A DNA stretch of 9,509 nt from Elusimicrobiota bacterium (GTDB taxonomy: Bacteria; Elusimicrobiota; Elusimicrobia; Elusimicrobiales; Elusimicrobiaceae). Below are positions 1 through 8,720 of the stretch, in pieces; the stretch's first letter is position 1; every line of letters starts with the position of its first letter. Below the pieces are notes generated by a model that was given only the letters and a program-made list of their open reading frames with translations, was not told the origin of the DNA and did no database searches. Made by a program: the position numbers and the translations under genes. The stretch spans positions 1 through 9,509 of the forward strand of contig JAISVV010000113.1 of the NCBI GenBank assembly GCA_031271365.1, read 5' to 3'.

Positions 1-224
1 AAGGGGCGCACGTTTTCTATGCATTTGTTAAATATTTCAATAGGGTCGGCTTTGGCCTTTTCCTTGATAATATCCATAGCCTGCATAAAAATCTTTTCCG
101 ACGTGGCTTTTTTGCCTTCAAAATTGATTTTATTGATAAACCGCGACACCAAAACCGAATTATATTTAAAATCGGCCGGCGGGGCGGGGCGTCTGTCTCT
201 GGGTCTTAAACCTTTTCTGGGCAT
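1..224 (-). CDS. rpsG: 30S ribosomal protein S7, N-terminal part (cut by window edge)
   Basis: S7 is a primary 16S rRNA binding protein that organises the 30S head and lies near the mRNA exit and E site. The visible part is 74 complete codons plus two bases; the C-terminal half lies beyond the left edge. The protein begins MPRKGLRPRDRR and then shows the family pattern: a basic arm, LVSRFINKINFEGKKATSEK (about residues 25-44), a helix with MDIIKEKAKADPIEIF, and NKCIENVRP at the edge, matching the S7 segment that usually reads 'F..Al.nv.P'. The start is fixed because an in-frame TAA lies at 228-230, only one codon upstream of the ATG. It follows rpsL by 15 bases, as in the str operon, where fusA and tuf commonly come next; those would lie outside this window. 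No frameshift is seen. Identification is secure from family knowledge; no function test is implied. Confidence 0.96.
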   Translation of the reverse strand, partial: MPRKGLRPRDRRPAPPADFKYNSVLVSRFINKINFEGKKATSEKIFMQAMDIIKEKAKADPIEIFNKCIENVRP

Positions 225-236
225 ATATTAGTTAAT

Positions 237-241
237 CTCCT
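237..241 (-). promoter_or_regulatory. Ribosome binding site of rpsG, overlapping the rpsL stop
   Basis: AGGAG lies 12 bases upstream of the rpsG ATG, longer than the usual 5-9. The rpsL stop codon TAG (240-242) overlaps it, so ribosomes finishing rpsL cover the rpsG initiation site. This suggests translational coupling; the coupling itself is inference. Confidence 0.75.
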
Positions 242-620
242 ATTTACCTGCTTTGGGGCGCTTTACGCCGTAAAGCGAGCGGCCCTGCTTTCTGTTTTCA
301 ACGCCCGAGGCGTCTAAAGCGCCGCGGATGATGTGAGACCTTACGCCCGGCAAGTCCTTCACGCGGCCGCCGCGCACGAGCACTATGCTGTGCTCCTGCA
401 GGTTATGGCCAACGCCCGGGATATAGGCGGTAACTTCCATCTTGGAGGTTAACTTTACGCGGGCAACCTTTCTTAAAGCCGAGTTAGGCTTTTTAGGGGT
501 TGTCGTGTAGACACGGGTGCAAACCCCTCTTCTTTGGGGGCAGGACATTAAAGCCGGGCTTTTGGTTTTAAACTCGGTTTTGGCCCTTCCGTGTTTTACT
601 AATTGGTTTACTGTCGGCAT
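240..620 (-). CDS. rpsL: 30S ribosomal protein S12
   Basis: S12 sits at the 30S-50S interface of the decoding centre and takes part in tRNA selection and translational accuracy. The 126-residue protein is full length for the short bacterial form (E. coli has 124). It aligns with E. coli S12 without gaps through the core: [20 protein letters not shown] at residues 28-47, GHNLQEHS at 71-78 and [14 protein letters not shown] at 83-96. Lys43 and Lys88, the residues classically changed in streptomycin-resistant mutants, are both the wild-type lysine. Asp89 of the VKDLPG loop, the site methylthiolated by RimO in bacteria that have it, is present. The start is forced because the preceding codon in the same frame is the rpoC stop TAA. 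Its AGGAG lies inside the last codons of rpoC. It is joined to rpsG downstream by an overlapping stop and ribosome binding site. Function is certain from conservation. Confidence 0.99.
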   Translation of the reverse strand: MPTVNQLVKHGRAKTEFKTKSPALMSCPQRRGVCTRVYTTTPKKPNSALRKVARVKLTSKMEVTAYIPGVGHNLQEHSIVLVRGGRVKDLPGVRSHIIRGALDASGVENRKQGRSLYGVKRPKAGK

Positions 621-3600
621 TTATTTATTATTCTCCTGTTGTGCTGATTGTGCTGATTTCTTCTCTTCAAATTCTTCGGCGATTTCCTTGGCGGAAATGC
701 CGGTGCCCGCGGGCAATAGGTGGCCCACGATGACGTTTTCCTTGAGGCCTACGAGCCTGTCGGTTTGGCCTTTGATGGCCGCGTCGGTCAATACTTTGGT
801 TGTTTCCTGGAAGCTGGCGGCGGAAACAAAACTTTCCGACGCTAGCGAAGCTTTGGAAATACCTAAAAGTATGGTTTCGGCCTGGGCTTCTTTTTTGCCT
901 TTTGCCGCGACGCGTTTGTTTTCCGTGAGGAAAACGGAGCGGTTTACAATTTCGCCTTTTAAGAAGCTGGTGTCGCCGGCGTCTTGTATGCGCATATTGC
1001 TTAGCATTTGCCGCACGATAACTTCCATATGCTTATCGTTGATGGTAACGCCTTGCAGGCGGTACACTTCCTGAATGGCGTTAAGCAAAAACTCCTGCAC
1101 TTCTTTTATGCCTTTTACGCGCAGTACGTCATGCGGGTCTATGGCGCCGTCGGTTAAGGCTTCGCCGGTGGCCACGCGGTCGCCCTCGTAGACTACCAAG
1201 TGCTTGCCCTGCGGTATGCTGTAATGCTCTTCTTTATTAATTTCGTCATTTCTAAGCACTACTTCAATTAAGCCTTTGGGCGAAGTTTCCAGCCGTATGG
1301 CGCCCTCAAACTCCGCTATAATGGCGGGGTTTTTGGGGCGGCGGGCTTCAAAAAGCTCGGCAATTCTGGGCAGGCCGCCGGTGATATCCTTTGTGCCGCC
1401 CGTTTCTTTGGCGATTTTGGCCAAAACGTCGCCGGCTTGCACCTCATCGCCGCTTTCGACGAGTAAAATAGCGTCTATGGGCAGCGGGTAGGTAAACTTT
1501 TGTTTGCCTTCAATTACGATACGCGGGTTTTTGCGGCCCACTTTGCTGGCGGTAATTTTGCGCTCTATGATACCCGTTACTTTATTGCGCTCTTCCTGCA
1601 GCGTAATACCTTCCTGCACGTCTATAAGTTTGATATCGCCCTTAACCTCGGCGATGACGGGCAGGGAGTGCGGGTCCCATTCGGCCATGACAACGTCTTT
1701 TTTAACGGCCGTTTTATCGGCGACGTTTACGCGCGCGCCGTATTGGATTTTGTATTCTTTGATTGCGCCTTTTGCGCCCTCAATAAAGATAGAGCCGTTT
1801 CTGGAAATACAGATTTTATTTTCAAACCTGTCTTCTATAATCTTGAGGTCTTTAAACTTAAGCGCGCCGTCAATTTCGGCCACGGCCTGAGAGCGGCTTA
1901 AAACGCGCGAGGCCGCGCCGCCGATATGGAACGTGCGCAGAGTAAGCTGCGTGCCCGGCTCGCCGATGGACTGCGCGGCTATAATGCCCACGGTGTCGCC
2001 CTTTCTGGCTAAATTGCCGGTTGCAAGGCTTACGCCGTAGCACTTGGCGCAAACGCCGTAAGGCGCGTGGCAGGTTAAAACGGAGCGTATGCGGATTTCC
2101 TCCACTTCGTACTTTTTAACCAGCGCGGCCTGGGCGGCGGTGATAATATCGTCTTTTTTGATAATGGTTACGTCTTTGCCGTTTTCGTCCTTGGCGGTAA
2201 CGTCTTCCAGGGAGCAGCGGCCTAAAATGCGCTCTTCAATGGGCTCTATCACTTCTTCGCCGCTCATTAAAGATTTGATTAAAACGCCGTCGGTGGTGCC
2301 GCAGTCTTCCTGCATTACTACTACGTTGTGGCCCACGTCTACAAGGCGGCGGGTTAAATAGCCGGCCTCGGCCGTTTTAAGTGCGGTATCGGATAAACCT
2401 TTGCGGCCGCCGTGGGTGGAGATAAAGTACTCCAGCACCGAGAGGCCCTCGCGGAAGTTGGCGGTAATGGGGCTTTCTATAATTTCGCCCTGGCCGCCGG
2501 TTAACTTCTTTTGCGGTTTTGCCATAAGGCCGCGCATACCGGCAAGCTGGCGCACCTGCTGCCTGCTGCCGCGCGCGCCGCTGTTGGCCATCAGGAAGAC
2601 GCTGTTAAACTTTTGCTCGCCTTCTTTGACGGGGCGGGTCTCCACGCTGCCCATTTCTTTAAATAATTCTTCGGCAACTTCGTCGGTAACTTTTGTCCAG
2701 ATGTCTATAACTTTGTTATAGCGCTCGCCCTCGGTGATAATGCCTTGCTCGGCCTGCTTTTGTATGGCTTTAACCTGTTTTTGGGCTTCGGCCACGCGTT
2801 TGCTTTTTGCCTCGGGCACTATCATGTCGGCTATAGATATGGATAAGCCGGATTTGGTTGCGTATTTATAGCCGGTGTCCATAATCCTGTCTAAAAGCTG
2901 CACGGTTTCGTAGCGGCCGTATTTGGGGTTTTTATAGCAGTCGCTGACGATAGAGGCAAGCTCCTTTTTGCCGATGTCTTTGTTAACGTATTTCCAGCCC
3001 TGGGGCATGATTTGATTAAAAATAATGCGCCCGACGGAGGTAAACTTTTTCCAGTTTGTCGCTTTTTTGCCTTCGTCTTCGACGCCGGTGATGGCTTTAA
3101 CCTTAATCTTGGCGTGCAGGCTTGTTTTGCCGTATTCGTAGGCTATTAAAGCGTCTTCTTCGTCGGCAAATACCAGGCCTTCGCCAAGGTCGCCCTCTTT
3201 AACTTTGGTTAAAAAGTTAATGCCCAAAACCATATCGTGCGACGGGGAGGCTATAGGCCTGCCGGAAGCCGGCGATAAGATGTTGTTGGTGGCCATCATA
3301 AGCGTGCGGGCTTCTATCTGCGCTTCTAAGGTAAGCGGCACGTGTACGGCCATTTGGTCGCCGTCAAAGTCGGCGTTAAAGGCGGCGCAGGTTAAAGGGT
3401 GCAGTTGTATTGCTTTACCCTCAATGAGCACCGGCTCGAAAGCCTGTATACCCAGCCTGTGCAGCGTGGGCGCGCGGTTTAAAAGCACGGGGTGGTGCTT
3501 GGTAACCTTTTCTAAAATATCCCAAATTTCGGGGCGCACGCGCTCAAGCATTTTTTTGGCGGCTTTAAGCGTAATATTTTCCTTTTTCATCAATTCGCCG

Positions 3601-4781
3601 ATGATAAAGGGTTTAAATAACTCCAGGGCCATCAGCTTGGGCAGGCCGCATTGATAAAGCTTTAAGTTGGGGCCTACCACGATAACCGAGCGGCCCGAAT
3701 AGTCCACGCGTTTACCAAGCAGGTTCTGGCGGAAGCGGCCGTGCTTACCTTTAATAACGTCGGACAGCGATTTAAGCGGCCTGCCGCCCGCGCCGATGAA
3801 AAACTTGCCCCGCGCGCCGTTTTCAATCAAAGCGTCAACGGCCTCTTGCAGTAAGCGTTTTTCGTTGTAAATCATCACTTCCGGGGCGCGCAGGCTTTCG
3901 ATATGCTTTAAGCGGTTGTTGCGGTTGATAATGCGCCTGTATAAATCGTTTAAATCAGACGCGGCAAAGCGGCCGCCGTCAAGCGGTACCAGGGGGCGCA
4001 AATCGGGCGGGATAACGGGCAGCACGCTCATTATCATCCACTCGGGCCTGTTGCCGGAGTCTTTAAACTCTTCCATGGTTTTAATGCGGCGCACAAGTTT
4101 GGTGCGCTCCATTTCGCTTTGGGTGTCTTTAAGCTGGACGTGGAGCTCCGGGATTTCCTTTTCAAAATTAATGCCTTCCAGCAGTTCTTTAATGGCCGGC
4201 GCGCCTATGCCCACTTTAAGGCGGGCGCCGTGTTTCTTTTTGGCTTCGCGCACTTGCGCGTCGGTTAAAAGGTCGCCCTTTTTAAAATCGGTGCGGCCGG
4301 TTACGCTGTCTACGGCGTCTTCTAAAACAACGTAGCTGGCGTAGTAGACTATGCGTTCTAAATCTGTTGTCCTCATGTCCAGCAAGATGCCTATGCGGCT
4401 GGGCGTTTTGCGCAAAAACCAAACGTGCGCCACCGGCACGGCCAGCTCTATGTGGCCCATGCGCTCGCGGCGGACTTTTGACTCCGTTATTTCCACGCCG
4501 CATCTATCGCAGCTCATGCCTTTAAATTTTACCCAGCGGTATTTGCCGCAGGAGCATTCGTAGTCTTTCGTGGGGCCGAAAATGCGCTCGCAGAAAAGGC
4601 CGTCCCGTTCCGGTTTAAGGGTGCGGTAGTTAATGGTTTCGGGCTTTTTTACCTCCCCCGAAGACCACGACATTATCTGCTGCGGGCTTGCGATACCAAG
4701 CTTGATAGCGTCGAAATCAAAAAAATTCAACTCGCCAAGTTTCTTTACTTTTTTATTTGTGTTGGTTGATATATCAAACAT
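621..4781 (-). CDS. rpoC: DNA-directed RNA polymerase subunit beta'
   Basis: Largest subunit of RNA polymerase, 1386 residues (E. coli 1407). It holds the catalytic magnesium: the NADFDGD motif is at residues 469-475, with Asp471, Asp473 and Asp475. Parts in order: the N-terminal zinc ribbon with Cys76, Cys78, Cys91 and Cys94; the clamp and rudder region; the active-site domain; the bridge helix around 782-817 (ending in [17 protein letters not shown]); the second zinc site Cys827, Cys904, Cys911 and Cys914, whose spacing is close to E. coli 814/888/895/898; the trigger loop with [17 protein letters not shown] ending near 955; an SI3-like insertion of about 165 residues; and the loop's return helix beginning [12 protein letters not shown] at 1128. 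The trigger loop has Leu948 where E. coli has Met932, while the catalytic His952 is kept. The ATG has a GGAG seven bases upstream and an in-frame TAA one codon further up (4785-4787), fixing the start. It follows rpoB by 14 bases and abuts rpsL. The reading frame is intact throughout. Confidence 0.99.
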   Translation of the reverse strand: MFDISTNTNKKVKKLGELNFFDFDAIKLGIASPQQIMSWSSGEVKKPETINYRTLKPERDGLFCERIFGPTKDYECSCGKYRWVKFKGMSCDRCGVEITESKVRRERMGHIELAVPVAHVWFLRKTPSRIGILLDMRTTDLERIVYYASYVVLEDAVDSVTGRTDFKKGDLLTDAQVREAKKKHGARLKVGIGAPAIKELLEGINFEKEIPELHVQLKDTQSEMERTKLVRRIKTMEEFKDSGNRPEWMIMSVLPVIPPDLRPLVPLDGGRFAASDLNDLYRRIINRNNRLKHIESLRAPEVMIYNEKRLLQEAVDALIENGARGKFFIGAGGRPLKSLSDVIKGKHGRFRQNLLGKRVDYSGRSVIVVGPNLKLYQCGLPKLMALELFKPFIIGELMKKENITLKAAKKMLERVRPEIWDILEKVTKHHPVLLNRAPTLHRLGIQAFEPVLIEGKAIQLHPLTCAAFNADFDGDQMAVHVPLTLEAQIEARTLMMATNNILSPASGRPIASPSHDMVLGINFLTKVKEGDLGEGLVFADEEDALIAYEYGKTSLHAKIKVKAITGVEDEGKKATNWKKFTSVGRIIFNQIMPQGWKYVNKDIGKKELASIVSDCYKNPKYGRYETVQLLDRIMDTGYKYATKSGLSISIADMIVPEAKSKRVAEAQKQVKAIQKQAEQGIITEGERYNKVIDIWTKVTDEVAEELFKEMGSVETRPVKEGEQKFNSVFLMANSGARGSRQQVRQLAGMRGLMAKPQKKLTGGQGEIIESPITANFREGLSVLEYFISTHGGRKGLSDTALKTAEAGYLTRRLVDVGHNVVVMQEDCGTTDGVLIKSLMSGEEVIEPIEERILGRCSLEDVTAKDENGKDVTIIKKDDIITAAQAALVKKYEVEEIRIRSVLTCHAPYGVCAKCYGVSLATGNLARKGDTVGIIAAQSIGEPGTQLTLRTFHIGGAASRVLSRSQAVAEIDGALKFKDLKIIEDRFENKICISRNGSIFIEGAKGAIKEYKIQYGARVNVADKTAVKKDVVMAEWDPHSLPVIAEVKGDIKLIDVQEGITLQEERNKVTGIIERKITASKVGRKNPRIVIEGKQKFTYPLPIDAILLVESGDEVQAGDVLAKIAKETGGTKDITGGLPRIAELFEARRPKNPAIIAEFEGAIRLETSPKGLIEVVLRNDEINKEEHYSIPQGKHLVVYEGDRVATGEALTDGAIDPHDVLRVKGIKEVQEFLLNAIQEVYRLQGVTINDKHMEVIVRQMLSNMRIQDAGDTSFLKGEIVNRSVFLTENKRVAAKGKKEAQAETILLGISKASLASESFVSAASFQETTKVLTDAAIKGQTDRLVGLKENVIVGHLLPAGTGISAKEIAEEFEEKKSAQSAQQENNK
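633..637 (-). promoter_or_regulatory. Ribosome binding site of rpsL, inside the end of rpoC
   Basis: AGGAG is formed by the codons for Gln-Glu close to the rpoC C-terminus and lies 12 bases before the rpsL ATG. The rpoC stop TAA (621-623) directly abuts the ATG (620-618) in the same frame. The signal is therefore translated as part of beta', which suggests coupled initiation of S12 by ribosomes finishing rpoC. The spacing is long but identical to that of rpsG. Confidence 0.75.
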
Positions 4782-4788
4782 TTGTTAT

Positions 4789-4792
4789 CTCC
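4789..4792 (-). promoter_or_regulatory. Ribosome binding site of rpoC
   Basis: GGAG within GGCGGAG, seven bases before the rpoC ATG and starting just after the rpoB stop TAA (4796-4798). This is close to ideal spacing. With only 14 bases between the genes there is no room for a separate promoter, so beta and beta' are made from one message. Confidence 0.8.
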
Positions 4793-4795
4793 GCC

Positions 4796-7700
4796 TTATT
4801 TGGCTTGGGCCGGCTCTTGCGCGGCCGCGCCTTTGTCGCTTTTATCGCTGATGTCTATAATTTGCTCTTCGGCGCGTTCTTTTAAAAGTTCCACGCTTAT
4901 GCCGAGGGCCTGCAGTTCTTTTACAAGCACTTTAAAGCTTTCCGGCACGCCGGGCTGGCTGGGCAGCTCGCCTTTTACAATGCTTTCGTACATTTTCGTG
5001 CGGCCCGTAAAGTCGTCGGACTTTACGGTCAGGAACTCTTGCAAAGTATAGGTGGCGCCGTAGCCTTCTATGGCCCAGACTTCCATCTCGCCGAACCTCT
5101 GTCCGCCGAACTGGGCTTTACCGCCCAAAGGCTGCCTGGTAATTAAGCTGTAAGGGCCCGTGGAGCGCGAGTGCACTTTATCTTCAACCAAGTGGATAAG
5201 TTTCATGATGTACATATAGCCTATGGTCACTTTTTCGGCAAAAGGCTCGCCGGTGCGGCCGTCAAATAAGGTGATACGGCAATAGTCGTCGGGCAGATAC
5301 CTTTCCGGCACGCCTTTTTTGACTAAAGCGGCTTTTGCTTTGCGCACCTGGTCTTTAACTTCTTCTTCGCTGGGGCCGTCGAAGACGGGGGTGGCGGTGT
5401 GTATGTCTAAGTGATGCGCCGCCCAGCCCAGCATGGTTTCAAATAACTGGCCCACGTTCATACGCGAGGGAATGCCCAGCGGGGACAAAATAATGTCCAG
5501 CGGGGTGCCGTCGGGTAAAAAGGGCATATCTTCTTCCGGCATGATTTTGGCCACAACGCCTTTGTTACCATGGCGGCCGGAGAGTTTATCGCCAACCTGC
5601 ACTTTGCGCTTGGAGGCTATAAAAACTTTTACAGACTTATTAACCGTTACCGCCAGCTCATCGCCCTGGGAGGAGAAAGCCTTTTCCCTTTCATACTGCT
5701 CCAGCAAACGCTTTTCAAGCAGTTTGTAGAGGTTGGTGATAGAATCCGCGGCCTTTTTTTGCTCTGCGGCTTTGGTAACGGTTTGTTTAATATTGTCTAA
5801 GGCGCGCTTTTTTTGCTCCTGCAGCGTAGCTAAATTGGCCTCTTTTTCCGCCTCTAAGGCTTTAAGTTTGGCCTTTTCTTCCAGTTTGGTAAGTTTTTCT
5901 TTGCGCACAAAAACGCGGGTGCCGATAACTTTGCCGTTGGTGCCCGGCGGCACGCGTAAAGAAGCGTCCACCACGTCGTCGGCTTTTTTGCCGAAGATTA
6001 CTTTTAAAAGGCGTTCTTCCGGCGTTAATTGCTGCTCGCCTTTGGGGGTAACTTTACCCACTAAAATATCGCCCGGGCCCACTACGGTTGAGGGTATAAT
6101 GATGCCATCGTCGTCTAAGTGCGATAGGGCTTCCGTGCCGATATTGGGGATGTCGCGCGTAATTTCTTCCGCGCCAAGTTTGGTGTTGCGCGCGTCGGTA
6201 GAAAATTCGTGCAAATGCACGGAGGTTAAAATATCGTCTTTAACCAGTTTGCTGGAAATTAAAATAGCGTCTTCGTAGTTATAGCCTTCCCAGCTCATAA
6301 AGCCTACCAAGAGGTTGCGGCCTAAAGATAAAACGCCGTCTTGCATGGCGGGGCCGTCAACAAGCACCTGGCCGGCTTTGATAACGTCGCCGACTTTAAC
6401 CAAAGGTTTATGGTTAATGCAGGTATCCTGGTTGGAACGTTTGTATTTGGTAAGCTCGTAAATATCCAGCTTGCCGCCGTTTGCGGGCTCAACCGCTATA
6501 ATATCGGCGGAGGCAAAGATAACCGTGCCCGCCTGTTTTGCAACCATGGTGGAGCCGGAATCTTTTGCCACGGCGTCTTCTATGCCGGTGCCAACTAAAG
6601 GCGCGTCGGTTAAAAGCAGGGGCACGGCCTGGCGCTGCATGTTGCAGCCCATCAGGGCGCGGTTGGCGTCGTCGTGCTCAAGGAAAGGTATTAAAGCCGC
6701 CGACACGCTGATAACCTGCAAAGGCGAAATATCCATATAATCCACCTCGGCGGGCGCGACAATCGGGTAGTCGCTTCTAAGGCGGCAGGCAACCTGCTCG
6801 GTGGCAAATTTGCCGGCCTCGGTTAAAGGCGTGTTGGACTGGGCCACCATATAATCGTCTTCGATGTCGGCCGTTAAATAATCAACCTTATCGGTTACTT
6901 TAACGCCGTCCACTTTGCGGAAGGGCGACTCTAAAAGCCCGTATTTATTGACGCGCGAATAGCACGCCAAAGAAGTGATAAGGCCGATGTTTGGGCCTTC
7001 GGGCGTTTCAATGGGGCAGAGGCGGCCGTAATGCGTGTGGTGCACGTCGCGCACTTCAAAGCCGGCGCGCTTTCTGTTTAAACCGCCGGGGCCCAGGGCC
7101 GATAAGCGGCGTTTATGGGTTAACTCCGAAAGCGGGTTAATTTGGTCCATAAACTGGGAAAGCTGGGACGTGCCGAAAAACTTGCGTATAATAGCCGCCA
7201 CGGGCTGCGCGTTAACCAAAGCGCGCGGCGTGGGTTTTTGGGTGGAGGCTTCTTTATTCATGCGGTCGCGCGCGGTTTTGGCCATTTGGCTTAAGCCAAC
7301 GCGGATTTGGTTTTCCAACAGCTCGCCTATGCCGCGCACGCGGCGGTTGCCCAGGTGGTCTATATCGTCTAACTTAAACTCTATATCGTTTTTATAGGCT
7401 TCGGCAGTGTATTCCTCGCCGGCGTTCAGGGCCAGCAGGTATTGCACGGTTACTATAACGTCTTCCATCGCCAGGGTGCGGCGTTTGTCGGCGGGTTTAA
7501 TAAATTTTCTGAATTTGGCTTTAGCTAAACTGTCAAAGAAATAGCCAAACTTTTTATTGATTTTATAGCGGCCCACATAGCTTAAGTCATAGCGTTTTAC
7601 GTTATTAAAAAGCAGGCTGTCTAAAAATTGCTCGGCTTGTTCTTTGACGATAAAGTCCTGCCCGCGAAGGCGTTTGTAAATTTCAAACTGCGCTTCTTTG

Positions 7701-8623
7701 GAGGTTTTGCTCTCTTCTTTTTTAGCTTCAAGGGTGGCTAAAATGCCCGGGTTATCCTGGCGCGGGTTGCCGGCTAAAATTTTAACTTTTTTAACTTTGC
7801 GCTCAAGCATCAGCTTAAAAGTTTTGTCGTCGATAGGGGTGGCGGCTTTGTCGTCAAGGTTCCAGATAACTTCGCCTGTGGCCGGGTCTATAATATCTTC
7901 CGCGGCGTAGCGGCCCACGAGGCTGTCTACTTCGCTTACTTTGATATCTACCTCTTCCACGGGGTAGAAGGCTTGCAAAATTTCGGCGTTGCTCTCAAGC
8001 CCGCACGCGCGCAGGAAGGTGGTGGCTAAAACCTTTTTCTTGCGGTCAATCCTGACCCACAGGACGTTGGCTAAATCGAACTGAAACTCCACCCACGCGC
8101 CTCTGTAGGGGATAATGCGCGCTACGTAGAGTTTTTTACCTAAGGTGGATTGCTTTTTTTCTTCGTCTTCTTCAAAGATAATGCCCGGGGAGCGGTGCAG
8201 CTGGCTTACCACCACGCGCTCCGCGCCGTTGAAGACAAAGCAGCCCGCTTCCGTCATTAAAGGGAGTTCGCACAGGGAAATATCCTCCTCTTTAACTTCT
8301 TTTAAGCTGCCGTTTTTTTGTTTGATGTAAAGCCTCATCCACGCTTTTAGCGGCGCGGAGAAAGTGCCGTCCTTTACGTTAGCCTCTGCTGAGGTGGCGT
8401 ATTTGGGGGCGGCAAGCTCGTACTTTACGAAATCGAGCTTCATGCTGCCGTCGGGCGCCTCTATCGGGAAGACGTCCTCAAACGCGGCTTGTAAGCCTTT
8501 AAGCTCTCTTTTAGCGGGGTCGGTGTCTAATTGTAAAAAATCTGTGAAGGACTGGCGCTGCATCTCCAGTAAATCGGGTAGCGCAAGTTTTGTTTTAATT
8601 TTGCCGAAATTTAATTGTTTCAT
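4796..8623 (-). CDS. rpoB: DNA-directed RNA polymerase subunit beta
   Basis: Second-largest RNA polymerase subunit, 1275 residues (E. coli 1342). It forms the other half of the active-site cleft and carries the rifampicin pocket, the fork loop and the flap. Visible parts in order: the protrusion and lobe with ERVVVSQLHRSPG near residue 135; an SI1-like segment around 235-300 containing IIDPATGEV; the rifampicin cluster near 484-511 with SQLSQFMDQ, NPLSE and HKRRLSALGPGG; the fork region with CPIETPEGPNIGLI; a helical Lys/Glu/Ala-rich insertion at about 908-985, where E. coli has its longer SI2 region; the active-site lysines Lys1013 (GDK) and Lys1021 (GNKG), equivalent to E. coli 1065 and 1073; and the C-terminal clamp segment with GGKAQFGGQRFGEMEVWA. 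The rifampicin-contact residues Gln490, Asp493, His503, Arg506 and Ser508 are wild type; Ile495 replaces E. coli Asn518. The ATG has AGGA eight bases upstream, and no alternative start codon lies between it and the in-frame TAA at 8666-8668. The tail after about residue 1250 is low complexity. Confidence 0.99.
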   Translation of the reverse strand: MKQLNFGKIKTKLALPDLLEMQRQSFTDFLQLDTDPAKRELKGLQAAFEDVFPIEAPDGSMKLDFVKYELAAPKYATSAEANVKDGTFSAPLKAWMRLYIKQKNGSLKEVKEEDISLCELPLMTEAGCFVFNGAERVVVSQLHRSPGIIFEEDEEKKQSTLGKKLYVARIIPYRGAWVEFQFDLANVLWVRIDRKKKVLATTFLRACGLESNAEILQAFYPVEEVDIKVSEVDSLVGRYAAEDIIDPATGEVIWNLDDKAATPIDDKTFKLMLERKVKKVKILAGNPRQDNPGILATLEAKKEESKTSKEAQFEIYKRLRGQDFIVKEQAEQFLDSLLFNNVKRYDLSYVGRYKINKKFGYFFDSLAKAKFRKFIKPADKRRTLAMEDVIVTVQYLLALNAGEEYTAEAYKNDIEFKLDDIDHLGNRRVRGIGELLENQIRVGLSQMAKTARDRMNKEASTQKPTPRALVNAQPVAAIIRKFFGTSQLSQFMDQINPLSELTHKRRLSALGPGGLNRKRAGFEVRDVHHTHYGRLCPIETPEGPNIGLITSLACYSRVNKYGLLESPFRKVDGVKVTDKVDYLTADIEDDYMVAQSNTPLTEAGKFATEQVACRLRSDYPIVAPAEVDYMDISPLQVISVSAALIPFLEHDDANRALMGCNMQRQAVPLLLTDAPLVGTGIEDAVAKDSGSTMVAKQAGTVIFASADIIAVEPANGGKLDIYELTKYKRSNQDTCINHKPLVKVGDVIKAGQVLVDGPAMQDGVLSLGRNLLVGFMSWEGYNYEDAILISSKLVKDDILTSVHLHEFSTDARNTKLGAEEITRDIPNIGTEALSHLDDDGIIIPSTVVGPGDILVGKVTPKGEQQLTPEERLLKVIFGKKADDVVDASLRVPPGTNGKVIGTRVFVRKEKLTKLEEKAKLKALEAEKEANLATLQEQKKRALDNIKQTVTKAAEQKKAADSITNLYKLLEKRLLEQYEREKAFSSQGDELAVTVNKSVKVFIASKRKVQVGDKLSGRHGNKGVVAKIMPEEDMPFLPDGTPLDIILSPLGIPSRMNVGQLFETMLGWAAHHLDIHTATPVFDGPSEEEVKDQVRKAKAALVKKGVPERYLPDDYCRITLFDGRTGEPFAEKVTIGYMYIMKLIHLVEDKVHSRSTGPYSLITRQPLGGKAQFGGQRFGEMEVWAIEGYGATYTLQEFLTVKSDDFTGRTKMYESIVKGELPSQPGVPESFKVLVKELQALGISVELLKERAEEQIIDISDKSDKGAAAQEPAQAK

Positions 8624-8720
8624 TTTCCCTTTCCTGCCTGCGGCCTGTGCTTTGGTCGGTATCTTTTAGCGTCGGTCTGCTATACGGCCTGCCCTGCCGC
8701 AGAACTGCGCTTTCAGACAC
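8624..8720 (-). other. rplL-rpoB spacer, rpoB-proximal part
   Basis: About 97 bases of untranslated leader between the attenuator-like hairpin and rpoB. It holds only short potential stems: a 4-bp stem CGCA/TGCG with loop GTTC around 8695-8706, and CGGC/GCCG nearby. I see no convincing -35/-10 pair and no open reading frame with a start. In E. coli the corresponding region contains an RNase III processing site; whether this one is processed cannot be seen from sequence. Confidence 0.5.
8632..8635 (-). promoter_or_regulatory. Ribosome binding site of rpoB
   Basis: AGGA eight bases upstream of the rpoB ATG, in a purine-rich stretch that also contains a GGG only three bases from the start. It confirms the start together with the absence of any upstream ATG, GTG or TTG in frame before the stop at 8666-8668. 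Confidence 0.7.

Noticed and set aside
517..1074. Long plus-strand frame of 185 codons antisense to rpsL and the end of rpoC
   Set aside because: It lies opposite highly conserved coding sequence, has no ribosome binding site or recognisable protein, and its composition is what the complement of these genes would give. Shadow frame.
4282..4503. Minus-strand frame of 73 codons, Arg/His-rich, inside rpoC
   Set aside because: Alternative frame of the conserved beta' N-terminal region with no ribosome binding site or sensible composition.
5733..6278. Plus-strand frame of 181 codons, Ser/Leu-rich, antisense to rpoB
   Set aside because: Serine-rich runs mirror the Lys/Glu-rich insertion of beta on the other strand. 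No family resemblance and no promoter or ribosome binding site.
8640..8700. Possible rpoB promoter with a -10-like TATAGC
   Set aside because: No -35-like hexamer at a suitable distance, and the element is equally likely by chance in this spacer.
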